Below are positions 38,301 through 49,468 of a stretch of 64,000 bases of DNA, piece after piece; within the stretch, counting starts at the first letter, position 1, and every line of letters starts with the position of its first letter. The position numbers and the translations under genes are program-made. The notes below the pieces were generated by a model that saw only the letters and a program-made list of their open reading frames with translations, was not told where the DNA came from and did no database searches. Origin of the DNA: Apostichopus japonicus (lineage: Eukaryota > Echinodermata > Holothuroidea > Aspidochirotida > Stichopodidae); assembly GCF_037975245.1 (NCBI RefSeq), contig NC_092581.1:10113303-10177302 (forward strand), written 5' to 3'.

Positions 38301-41300
38301 GGGGTTGGGTGGTGTTGGGTGGGGGGCGGGCTGGGGGGGGGTGAATCCCTCGTTTATCTTCCTGTAACTGTTTTCGATACTTCCTTTGAACCACTACCTA
38401 CACAATCTAGTTTGTATTACTCATTTTACTTACCTCTCACTGACTGCGGTGGTGTTTACACTAGATTGTTCTTCGCTGTCCACAATAACTGTTTCATCAG
38501 CGACAATCTGTTATCAAATGAGAAACATTTAAAAAATAAAGATTTGCTTAAAACATACTTGAGATGTATTGTGAAAGTTAAACTCAAACAGTTAAGTAAC
38601 GATTTTTGCATACGTAACATTATAACTGCAACGTGTAAAAATCGTAAATGAATAAGAGTTAATGTTAGCTATTAAATGTGACTTTTATCTCTTAAAATGC
38701 TATTTCATCCTAACCTGTGTTTGAGCACCACTAACTTTAAAGAACTCTGCAGGGCTGCTTAGTTCAGTAATCCTGCGGTAATCCATGTAAATCGGGGCAG
38801 CAGAGATGGCATGGCACATCTGGGCAACGTCACAAGCAACTGTTGAAAAGAAGTGACACCAACATTAATACTAAATAATACTCCCAAAATATTTGACATG
38901 TTAATTAAAAGTAAAATTTTCTAATCCGTCTGCTTTTCTTCGATTTCTTACACTTTTATTAAACGTTGATGATGTCAAAATAATAAGAAAGATGCGAATG
39001 AAAGTATATATACACTGCGAGACTGCCTAGTATTATCTCACCTGTGAGGTCAAGGGTCAACCCATGGAAGAATCGAGGTCGATAAAGCACAACTTCTTTT
39101 CCTGTTGTAGAACAATCCCTGTGATTAAAACAAATATATACCCAAAAAGTGAAGCAGCAAAGAAAGTACTAAGATAATAATGCAAATTAATAAAGTTTTT
39201 TCCAAACCTTTTTGTGATAATTTTTTATCCTATAATTTAGCATTACATGCAATTACTCCTGTTCACGAAATTAAGCATTTCGTGCAAGTGTAATATTTAT
39301 AGAATACTTGAAAATTTTCCAATTTAATGAGTGGTGTTGTTCCAATTCTTTACCCATCCGTGTACTTACCTTGCTGTAGATGGAATAGGAGTCTCCACAA
39401 GTTCTTTTTCGTTGTCCACAAAAATTGTTTCATCAACGAGAACCTAAGAAGCAGACATAAATTAAAGTACTTTAAAACGGATGAAAATTGATAATCCAAC
39501 ATAACAAGATATGAAATTGAGCACAACTGACGTTAATATCTTCGTCAAACAAAATCTTTTAACGATAGTTTGAGATCAAAGTAAAGGTTTACCTGTTTAA
39601 GATCACCAAAGTATCCAAAGTGAACTAGGGGGATGGTCTGGTCCGAGGGTGTCTGGTATTGAAGACAGAAATAGAGGGCAGCAATCATGATATCGAATGC
39701 CCGTGCAACGTCACAAGCAGCTGTTGAAAAGAGAAGGCAAGACGTCATGACTTGATAATGGTGAAGTGACGTACGCATGCTCAGATTATATTTACACTCC
39801 TACAATTCATGTAATCTTCTCTGCATTAATATAGCATCCAATTTATCATCATAAATTTCGTAATGTTCACTCCTAATTTATTCAAAACTATTCTTTATTA
39901 TAATTAATAATTCAGGCCTAATATGCCTCTGCTTTCCTGGCCTTAATATAGACTAGGTGATGATGATATTTCATCTACTTGTAAAGAGTACACTGGTCTA
40001 GGTTAAGTAGCTCACCTGAAACGTCAAGAGTCAAGCCAAACAGGGATTGAGGGCGGTACAGCATCACTGATGTAATTTCATTCCTGGAAAAGGAACGGAA
40101 TTTTAACAAATACAGCAATTATAGAGAGAAATAATCTAAACGCTGTATTAGACAAAGTTTCAATAAGTTCATCACATGTGAGCTTGGATGTTTACATATG
40201 TTTGCTGATTACAATCTTTTCTCCTTACCCGTTAGCAGCTGCATCCCTTCTCTCTACCAGTTGTTCTTCGCTGTCCACAAAAATTGTTTCATCAGCGACA
40301 ACCTGCAAAAGCAGAAAACAATTGTGATTTTTCATTTTACGTCAATATTTTAGTTTCAGGTATAATATTCGGCATCACAACATCATATCCATTGTAAAAC
40401 TGCAAATAAACTCAGGCGCCGCCCTCACCTTAAAGAGAAGGTTTTCTCTGGTATCAAGATGGATAGCCTTGAGTTCGTTCAGATCTTGAAGTACTTTGCT
40501 GGCAGCCATGATGGTATCCAAGAACCGAGCAAGGTCAAGAGCAGCTGTGAAGAGAAATGGTGACGTCATTAACCACATCTGGATGTCAATGTTTCCGTCG
40601 ATAGTTTTTAACAATAAAACCGTAAATGTTCAAACTTAAATGTTCACTCTTCTCTGTTATACTATTACACCTTAGCTATACATATTCACCTGATATGATC
40701 CAGCCCTATCTTCACATAGAATTAATCCTATATTCATATTTTATTTATTGAATATATGGCTGACCTAACAAGATGGAATTAAAAATTAAACAAATTTCAT
40801 GTATTACCCTCCCCCTACAACCCGACACCCTCCCTAGCACTAACCCCGTCTTCAGTCATTTCCATTCTCACTTCTAACGCTATGCGATGTTTTAAAGCAA
40901 CTTTCCGAGTTAGGTCGTCATTTTGGCAATTTTAACAAACTTACCGAAAATATTATTAAGTGTCATTATTCTATGATACTTCTTTTTCCTTTTTCTCACC
41001 AAATGATTGATTAATTAATCAATTTGACGTGTTTTTTAGTATATTAATATAGATATACAAATCAAATGGGACATTTTAAACATTTATATGCTCATCATTT
41101 GAAATAAACTTTTAAACTTGTCAAAAGCTTATTTGAAAGCACGTTTCGTGGTACAATATTACTTATGTGTATAAAGACTCACCAGTAACATCAACTCGAC
41201 GGTGTGGTAAACCGACCGGTGGTCTGTAAAGAACGAGTTCACTTCCGGTTGGCAGTATATCGCTAGATATAAATAAAACATGTGATTAACTATATATCCT

Positions 41301-42710
41301 ATGAGCAATTTATTTTCTAACATGAATGTTCTAGAGTGTGAGTTTTAGTAATAGAGAGACTGAAAATTAGAAAGGAACTCACGTGGTCAAGGTCAATCCA
41401 AGGTCAATGGGTGGGAGAGGAAAGAGACGGATGAGGACTTTCCTTGCGGCAAACTGGTCCTGTGGAATACATAGAAAATTTAAAAATCCATAATAATTTT
41501 TTTTTTATAATCCAATGATGATTGAAAGTGAGGGCGCTAGCATTTATTTATTTCATTCCTTGGTTACTTGTTAGTGTCATTATTATATTAACATACCGGG
41601 ACTATAGACTTTTATAATTTACCAAGATTTCAGGAAGATCTTCTACTTGAGATGTTGTTCTGTTCATCTTGCTGATTCTGATCTTCTTCAGATAACGAAG
41701 AATATGTTTTCTTTGTCGGGCATGAATCTCCACTTTTAACAGAAAGATAAATATTGAGCTTGTAAAATAATGTGCATTAACATCATTTTGGTACTATACT
41801 TAACATCATTAATAGGCCTATGTTAGATTGTGAGAATTGGAAGGGGGTTTGACCTCACTCGTTCACTTATTGTTAATAAGCAAACTAAGACGTGTCCGTC
41901 AATTACTGACATAATATTTATCTTTGGCTGCTGCAATTATTTCCCCAGTATAGAACTAGTATATAATGGCAACTCCATACATAAAATCTATATCTTTAAT
42001 GTACTTTTGTAAACAATATATATGAAAAGAGAACGAAATAATTAATATAAACTTACTTCCTCGGATCTCTCTGATCAGTCTCTTCGCACACCTCTTCTTG
42101 GTCTCCCCGAAGTCGTTGCCTTTTATTATTAAAAGATAGAGGTATTTATGCTTCAATCATAGGCTCATATACTTATATTTGAATTTCTCTAATTTAGGCA
42201 TATATGGACCATGCCATGGAAATTTGAGAGCACTATAATACATTTATCGAAATTTAGTATCACTTAGACCTAAAGCAAAGGGAAAGAATACGTTTTGCAG
42301 GGGAAGGGTTCTTTATCTATACCATTCAGCTCGCGATGGTGTAAGCTAGCTGACTACAAGATGGTCGAGGAACCACCAACCCACCTCTCCACCCCCTCCC
42401 TTTACCTACCACCCACTCTTGAGCTTAATTCGTGTTTTTTATATTTCAATACATGAAACGAGGGCCAAAATTGTTGTACCATTACTTGTTATATATGATG
42501 AGACCTTCTATCGCAACGAAGACATTCTCTGAGGTTAAACCACTGACAAAGTTAAACCTCTTTACCTATAATCTCACGTAAGAACAAGAAGAAATCATTC
42601 CACTCACCGACCCCATCTCGCCATTTTTCTCGGATGCTGATCACAATTGCCTCAACGAGAGCAAGAAGCAAGATAAGAACTAAAGCTAATAGTTCAATAA
42701 GCAGTATCAT
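35315..42710 (-). CDS. Unrecognised modular protein, copy A: N-terminal anchor plus five 3-exon modules
   Basis: I do not recognise this family. Exons, 5' to 3' on the minus strand: 42608-42710, 42057-42119, 41623-41732, 41383-41459, 41183-41262, 40429-40544, 40229-40302, 40016-40083, 39593-39720, 39370-39443, 39042-39118, 38715-38839, 38434-38507, 37837-37913, 37503-37627, 37210-37283, 36869-36954, 36042-36160, 35766-35857, 35315-35492. All have AG/GT borders and matching phases, giving 639 codons with no stop. Residues 2-26 are strongly hydrophobic (MILLIELLALVLILLLALVE), a likely signal anchor, followed by a basic region (KHILRYLKKIRISK). Five modules follow (93-183, 184-273, 274-365, 366-457, 458-550). 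Recurrent motifs are ADETxxVDSEEQ (exon a), GKEVVLYRPRFFHGLTLDLT (exon b) and ACDVARxxxxxSAAP (exon c). The tail has a basic PKKRKKKARRRSRK stretch, nuclear-signal-like but also compatible with a cytosolic membrane-proximal tail. The start ATG has ACC before it. Function unknown. Confidence 0.82.
36545..36815. repeat. CCATA/CCACA pentamer array in copy A intron
   Basis: Degenerate (ACCAT)n/(CATAC)n array in the intron between exons 17 and 18 of the copy A gene. It is present at the same place in copy B, so it predates the duplication. Confidence 0.9.
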
Positions 42711-43695
42711 GGTTAAAACTCTTCGAGATAAAACACAACTAGATCGCTGTATGTATCAATATGAAGTGATTGTTTAGTACGTGGTAAGTATACGTGTAAA
42801 CAAAACTGGCGGTTTCCTGTGTGACGAAATAAAAACTGGAGTTTGTCTTGGCTACACAGAATGCTCGCGTGTTGCGCGCCTTCATTAAAATGTAAAATGA
42901 AGCAAACATTTTGTGAAGTACCAAAGTTTCTAGATTGATATCTCCTATACCTCTTATACACAAACACATACATGAAGCCAGAAAACGCGCGCGTCTGTGA
43001 AAGTACTTTTGGACAATATTATTTATCGCAGCGCGTTCGTACACACTTAATGATGAAGCCAACTTGCGCGTATACGCGTGGGTATCCGTGTGACTTGGCT
43101 GTTCTCTTCGGGAAACTGCTTTTGCAGTAATTCTATTAGACGGTGATTAAAATGATTTTGTACGTAGAACAGATAAGTTATCGTATGGGTAGGATGAAAC
43201 AAGATGTTAATTTGTTAATTTGTATTTAACAACAAAGATCTAGTGTTGTAACAAGGTATAGGGATGCACTAAAGAATGGATAGAACACCACACCGGAACA
43301 TCCCAATTTATTTAAAGTTACGATAGACCATATCTCTTATGCATACAAAATATTCCCAATATGGGGAAAAATTACAGTGAGGCTTCACTTTCAGTAAGAA
43401 GTCCAGTATCTAGCGTCTTCGACGCTGAAACATATCCCTGGTTTGAAGTGTTTAACTGGTTACATATATCTCAGTTAATGGCGCGGTATAGACACAACGC
43501 CAAAGGCGCTATATCTCCATGGTTCCTATAGTTTTGACACAGATTTCGATATCAACAGTAGAAATGCGCGTCGCTCGCTAATTACCGTCACGCGTACTTA
43601 TTCTTGTGTGCAAGTTTGCATCCTATATTGACAGTATACGTTACCATCACCGACGTCGCTCACTCACGACACGCGCAGTTAGTCGAGGCACAATG
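42711..43695. other. 5' flank of copy A (putative promoter region)
   Basis: Non-coding, and clearly homologous to 58191-59500 upstream of copy B. The conserved stretch includes 'cgcgcgtctgtgaaagtact', 'gcagcgcgttcgtacacac' and a tidy 'cgcgtatacgcgtg' palindromic motif. It presumably contains the promoter of the copy A gene. I cannot place a TATA box or transcription start. Confidence 0.5.
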
Positions 43696-43992
43696 TTTTT
43701 TTTTTCATTTTTATTTAAATTCATCTCTTCTGCACATCAAATTATGTTAAAAAGAAAGATCAATCTACTTCATGACTTCATATTCTTTATCAATAATTAT
43801 TTACGATGGGCCATCCTAGATGCTTCTGGCCTTATTCAGTGTTGCACAGCAGTTTACATCATTAGTTTACGAGTGGTCCGTGTATTTCTCAGCCTAATCA
43901 AGCCGATTAAGACTCCCTAAACGTGGCGAATAAGCCCGAAGCCCCTGTATTGGTCATAAGTAATGTGTTTACGGTGACCACATTTCTCCGTA

Positions 43993-44522
43993 TATATTGG
44001 TGTAATCATGGCGTTTACTATGATCCATGCGAGAAGTTTACTGCTGGATTCAAACGTAAACTCCAGATTAACGGTCATGTTTAAGGTAGCGAATCTGTTG
44101 TATTTGAGACCGGAAACGTAAAAATTACCCTTCATTGAAACCGCACGTTTAAGTAAGCTTCCACCGTATTTGGATGACACTTGGCGTTTACGGTCACCGC
44201 GAACGCAGAAAATAAGTCGATGCGAACGCGGAAAACTCACGCGTTTAAGGAGGGCCGTATATTGGTGTAATCATGGCGTTTACTATGATCCATGCGAGAA
44301 GTTTACTGCTGGATTCAAACGTAAACTCCAGATTAACGGTCATGTTTAAGGTAGCGAATCTGTTGTATTTGAGACCGGAAACGTAAAAATTACCCTTCCC
44401 TGAAACCGCACGTTTAAGTAAGCTTCCACCGTATTTGGATGACACTTGGCGTTTACGGTCACCGCGAACGCAGAAAATAAGTCGATGCGAACGCGGAAAA
44501 CTCACGCGTTTAAGGAGGGCCG
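43993..44522. repeat. Two tandem copies of a 265-bp CpG-rich sequence
   Basis: Positions about 43993-44257 recur nearly identically at about 44258-44522 (offset 265). The unit is unusually rich in CG for this window ('ggtcaccgcgaacgcag', 'gatgcgaacgcggaaaactc'). It yields two near-identical minus-strand open frames of about 86-107 residues without recognisable motifs. It sits where the reverse transcriptase of the host LINE breaks off, so it may be a nested insertion. Confidence 0.85.
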
Positions 44523-44627
44523 TAACCTAACCTTAATCACTAGTTTCAGGAATGGAAACATAACGGAAACAGGCAGGGAACGCGGAATTTATGTCGCAAT
44601 TACAGACCCGGAAAACGGCGATTTAAA

Positions 44628-45209
44628 TTATGTCTTTTTTTCCCCGTGATGATACAAACAAATCCAATTAACACTGTCGAACGCTTTATCAAAGTCAACG
44701 AAGAGAATATAACCAGGCATAGTGTTATCCTTTGCACACTGCATAACATGATCAGCCAAATATTTTCGCCTTTTAATCGGTTTTAAGAAAACCAGTTTGA
44801 TCATGATGGATAACAAAGTGGCAACACCTCTTTGAGTCTTGCAGAAATACAAGATGCAGCAATTTTAGAATCTACATTTAAAAGGGAGATTGGTCTCCAA
44901 TAACTAATTTGTTTAATGTCTTTACCATCTTTAGGAAGTAAGGTAATAACAGCTCTTATCAAATACCCCGAGTTCAACGACATAACAACGAAAGACTTAA
45001 TTTCTGGCCAAAATTATCTGTAAATTCAACCGGCAGACCATCGCTGCCAGGTACCGTATACCAGAAGCCATACTTTTAAGCACATTCCAACATTCCTCCT
45101 CAGTCAAAGCACCTTCACAATTATTTCTTGAATCGTCGTTCAAACCCGGAACATGAAGCGACACAGTAAAATCATTATCCAAGCAAGCATTATTACAAGA
45201 AGCATACAC
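44628..45209 (-). pseudogene. LINE reverse transcriptase fragment
   Basis: Frameshifted reverse transcriptase remnants. One segment has ITLLPKDGKD and then YWRPISLLNVDSKI (44801-44983); another has GYILFVDFDKAFDSVNW (44628-44852), the conserved motif containing the first catalytic aspartate. A preceding piece (44997-45209) has LTEEECWNVLKSMASG, typical of the linker before the polymerase in L1/Tx1 elements. The later palm motifs are absent. Confidence 0.85.
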
Positions 45210-45618
45210 ATTTTCGTAAAAAGTCCGCTCAACGTTTAGAATTGTATGGAGATCGGTAATCTCATTCCCATTGTCATCGACTAAAATGTTAATTGACTCA
45301 CGCTCACTATTTCGCTTCTCTAAATTTAGGAAGTACTGTATATTCCGCTCACCTTTTTCAACCCATCTCGCTCTATAGAGCGGATAATAATACCGTCAAT
45401 TTTTGCCTCGTAAATGCCGTCAAGGCAGCGCTTAGCGTTTGAAATCTGTAGTTTAAGGGACGACGTGGGATTGAAATTGTATTCAGTTTCAAAAGAAATA
45501 ATAACTTTTTGTAACGTTTGTTCCTTCTTTCTAACAACACGAGATTTTTCTATAGAGTATTTCATGAACCAGGAACGTATGAGAAATGTTAAACATTCCT
45601 TAAAATGGCGTGGATTAG

Positions 45619-46331
45619 TTACACATTTAAATCCCATTCTGCCAAAGCACCAGATATCAAATTACGAATTCCATCTACACAGTCTGCACCTTTCAATAGG
45701 GAAGTGTTTAATTTCCAAACTCCCCCACCTCTCTTAAAACTCGAAGCACGAATCTTAAAAATTATCGCATTATGATCGGACTGAATGGTTGATAAAGTAT
45801 AACAGTCATTACAAAAAGGTAACAAGTTGGCTGACACCAGAAAAAAGTCAACAACTACGTCCATCAATAAAATTTGAAAACCACGTGAAATGATACCTCT
45901 TTGGTTCCTCTCCCTAAATACATCAACTAAATTGAAACCTTGCATGCAGTCAAAGAGTACTCTCGCTCTAAAAATTTGTTCTGTTTGTGTCGAGATCCAG
46001 ATACAGAACTGAGTTAAATTCAGCGCCCCTTATAACGTTTATGCCAGTAAAGTTGGACGCCAGGCACCTATATATATTGCTAAAAAAAGGCGGATCATCC
46101 CTATTGGGGGGGGGGGGCATAAACGTTAACAATAGTATAAACAATATCATTAATAATAGTAACTATAATAATGTAACGGTCATTGCAATCTAACAAATGT
46201 TTAACAATTGTGAGGATAAGAGAAGGATAAAAGAGAATAGCGCACCCAGCGCTCCTTACAGATCCACAAGAAAAAAAATGCCTTTCCACCCCATTCATTA
46301 GTCCAAAAGCTTGTGGAAGCATCAATGCCAT
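45619..46331 (-). pseudogene. LINE apurinic-endonuclease fragment
   Basis: Pieces in different frames give, in order, NVYAPP (46101-46331), a GAEFNSVLYLDLD segment matching the family's GDFN...D motif (45968-46150), and SDHNAIIFKI near the C-terminus (45619-45945). These are the standard order of motifs in LINE endonucleases. It is clearly decayed. Confidence 0.8.
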
Positions 46332-46879
46332 GCATTTCGTGAATTAGAGAAATATATAGAGAAATTTTGGTTATGTAGCCAAGTTAACACATTACGTCTA
46401 TTCTTAGAGTCATTTAATCCAGGAGCATTAAAGGTACAAACTGAGATAATATCATGCATTCTAAAGACTGAATAAAAAAAAAAACAGAAAACACACTACA
46501 ACAAAACAGACAGACAAACTCTCAAAGACAAAAACAGCAACAAAACAACAAAACAACCCAAAAAAGAGTGCTTTGTTTGCACTCTATAAAAAGGGAATGA
46601 GGACTAACCTTGACTTAACAATCGATCATTCCATATAGAGTAAAGGAAACACTTAAGGAAACATTGTAACTCGTCAGGAAATTACAAAGAGAAATGGTCC
46701 AGAAATTAATTTTCATGAGTTTCAAAACATCTGTAAAGTTCACTGGTTAATCCCATGACGTTGTTTTTATTCAAAAGGGTAGGGTTTCCCACGAGCATCT
46801 CGCCACTTCTCCGCCACGAATCGTAGTTTAACTCCATTCGAGTAAAGTTCCTTCACTTTAGCCGATCGGGCTTTCTTCT

Positions 46880-47107
46880 TCACCAAATCCAAGATCTTGA
46901 TCCTTTCAGGTGAGTTCCCCACGACTTCATAATAGTAATCTTATCCTGAAAGGACATACATCTCGCTAAAATGTGCACCCCGTCCATCCTGATGGCATCT
47001 CTCAACGTGTATCTCTTGGCTATTCGGAAACTGGCCTTCTCAAGGGCTTTAGAAAAGCCAGAAAATCGATCCGAATAATCCTCGTCTCTTTTCTCTAACT
47101 CCTCCAC
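46880..47107 (-). pseudogene. Possible LINE ORF1 remnant
   Basis: A 75-residue charged segment (starting MEELEKRDEDYSDRFSGFSK) with a coiled-coil-like opening and a later CMSFQDKITIMKSW segment. Its position upstream of the endonuclease fits ORF1 of the same element. The identification rests on position and general character only. Confidence 0.5.
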
Positions 47108-47714
47108 TCGTTCAAGGCTTCGATAGCCCTGTCCAGGTTTGTCTCCAACATTCCAATGCTTTTGTCAAAATCGTTACGTAATTAAATGTTTCAAATGCGT
47201 CCTTCCAGCTAGGTGGAATATCGGATTCAGAGCTAGAACCATGTTTTCAGCTACATTGACTTAGCGTGGTAGGCTCTTTACTAGCCATGTCACTAACGGT
47301 AGGCCTATTTGTAGTTACCTTTGCCTTATTTTTTGCTTCCTCTGGACCTAACTCTCACCATAACGGCAACAACTTGATGAAGAAAAGTTAGAATATAAGT
47401 GATTCTCAGGGTTGGTACTGAAAAAACACTTGCTCAATCTCGAGGAAGTGGTGAAAAAGCGCTAAAATTGAGAGCCCCTTACAGAACGTTCTTGACAGTT
47501 AGAAGGCCATCCAATCAAGGCACAATGGTTGGACCATTGTTCTGTACAATGCTTGCTTATTCCAGTATGATAAATCACCATGCATCAACATAATAAAAAC
47601 AGGCCATCTATATAGATCACAATATCCTATCCAGCTTATTGTTCCTGTGTCTGCATGTAAACGATCGGGGATCGTAACTTTCAATATGCTGCCCCACCCC
47701 CTTCCCTCGCGTTT

Positions 47715-47980
47715 TTGAACTCACTTCCAGTAGATCTTAGGTCTATGGACTCACCTGATCAGTTAAACATCGGCTTACACTCATCTTTTTTATCAGATTA
47801 ACGTTATTAGATGTTTTTTTTCTTCTCTTTTGTCATCACCTGTAAAGCGCATTGAGCAACTTTTATTGGATTATGAGCTATGTTAGACTAATTATTATTA
47901 TTGTTGTTATTATTATTATTATTATTGTTATCATTATTATTGTTATAATGATACTATTATTACAATGATATATATTATTA
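47715..47980 (+). mobile_element. LINE 3' tail (plus strand) with ATT repeat
   Basis: The plus-strand frame from 47715 reads LNSLPVDLRSMDSPDQL and ends in a stop at 47801. This resembles the NSLP...R...S...F tail found at the C-terminus of many non-LTR polymerases. After it come GTAAAGCGCATTGAGCAAC (about 47842) and (ATT)n, the usual 3' end of such elements. The corresponding part of unit B is present up to 59737 and then cut off. Confidence 0.6.
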
Positions 47981-47982
47981 TT

Positions 47983-48287
<305 letters not shown>

Positions 48288-49455
48288 ATGGTAATCCAAT
48301 ACATTATTATTGCAGTCTGCGTTAGACGTCGATAGAATTTTTCCAGCATGTAACAGGTTATTAACAATGAGGTACCCTCGGGGTGGGTCTAATCACAGGT
48401 AAGCAACGGCTTATACGTCCCGTCAGGAAACTTTCAAAACCCTTTTAATGTGTACTGTAATTTACAGTGCTTAGGCCATGGTGTGATGATTTAGGGGAAA
48501 TAAATCAATATTGTAAACAATAGGCTGAATATGTGTTGATTTCGATCTGAGTCCTCGAGATTCAGACTGTCCGGTCACGAGTCCTTATCAACTGAGTCCG
48601 AGTCACTATCCGTTTCTGCAGGATCAAGTCGGAGTCCTTCAAAAATAACGGACTCGAGTCCTAACACTGATCACAACCGATTAGATACCCAGCCAAAAAA
48701 AAAAAAAAAAAAAATCATTCCATTCATTCAAATCCCGTTGAGAGAAAGTTATTTCCAACATTTAAAGTCGTCAGAGTTGCCCCTAATTTTAGCATGCTAA
48801 ACTGTTCTAGGAATTCTTCGCTTGTACTTTCCTAGAGACGCTGATCCTCCATATTATTTCTATATCCATTGAGAATGAGTAAAATAGACAATTTATGATC
48901 CAAGAGTGGGTAACTACGTTAAGAGTATAGAAGTAGAATGCTTATTGACATTTGAGCATGTGTGACCATTATCTTACGTTCTAGCATATTTGTGGGCTAT
49001 ACTGATGACCTGTGACCAGCTCGAACCCTTCTGCAAATGCAGGCAATTTGTTTAAGTATCATTAGGAAAGCGAATAAAATCACAAAAGCCGATAAGTTCT
49101 AGTTGTCATGGACGACCCTTGTAAACCTGACTTGATGTTACCAAACAGTCTTCTAACTTCTAGGATGGTGAGGATGAGATATCGCAGTCTCTTTTCTCGT
49201 GACTTGTAGCATTTTCTAAGAGAGCAAATAATACTAAACCCAGGACTGTCGTTCCTTTCAGATGTCATTTAGATTATGGAGAGCAATTAGGACAAAAACG
49301 ACTGAATTTACACATATAATTAATTTAATTTATTTTGGAAACAAAACTCAAATACAATACAAAACAAAACTAAGAAAGTTTAAAACATTTCTGGAGCCTT
49401 GAAACAACTTCTTTTTTTTTTTTTAATTTTAATTTTGTTAATGTTTTTTAATTTC

Positions 49456-49461
49456 TTTATT
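49456..49461 (-). promoter_or_regulatory. Candidate polyadenylation signal, copy B
   Basis: Minus-strand AATAAA 7 bases after the stop codon, at the same place as in copy A. Confidence 0.4.
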
Positions 49462-49468
49462 TTTGTTA

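Larger units (their letters stand above)
43696..47517 (-). mobile_element. Degenerate L1/Tx1-like LINE, minus strand, 3.8 kb
   Basis: An insertion found only in unit A. It is bounded by a 10-bp target duplication AGGCACAATG (43686-43695 and 47518-47527); unit B has the uninterrupted site around 59480. The left edge is a run of ten T, the poly(A) tail of a minus-strand LINE. On the minus strand, from 5' to 3', come an ORF1-like piece (46880-47107), an apurinic-endonuclease-like region (about 45619-46331) and the start of a reverse transcriptase (about 44628-45209). The frames are broken many times, and the YADD part of the polymerase is missing, replaced by a duplicated 265-bp sequence. Confidence 0.85.

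Noticed and set aside
42713-43062. Minus-strand open frames upstream of copy A as an extra exon
   Set aside because: Not conserved as an open frame in the homologous flank of copy B, and no recognisable motif or splice link to the gene.
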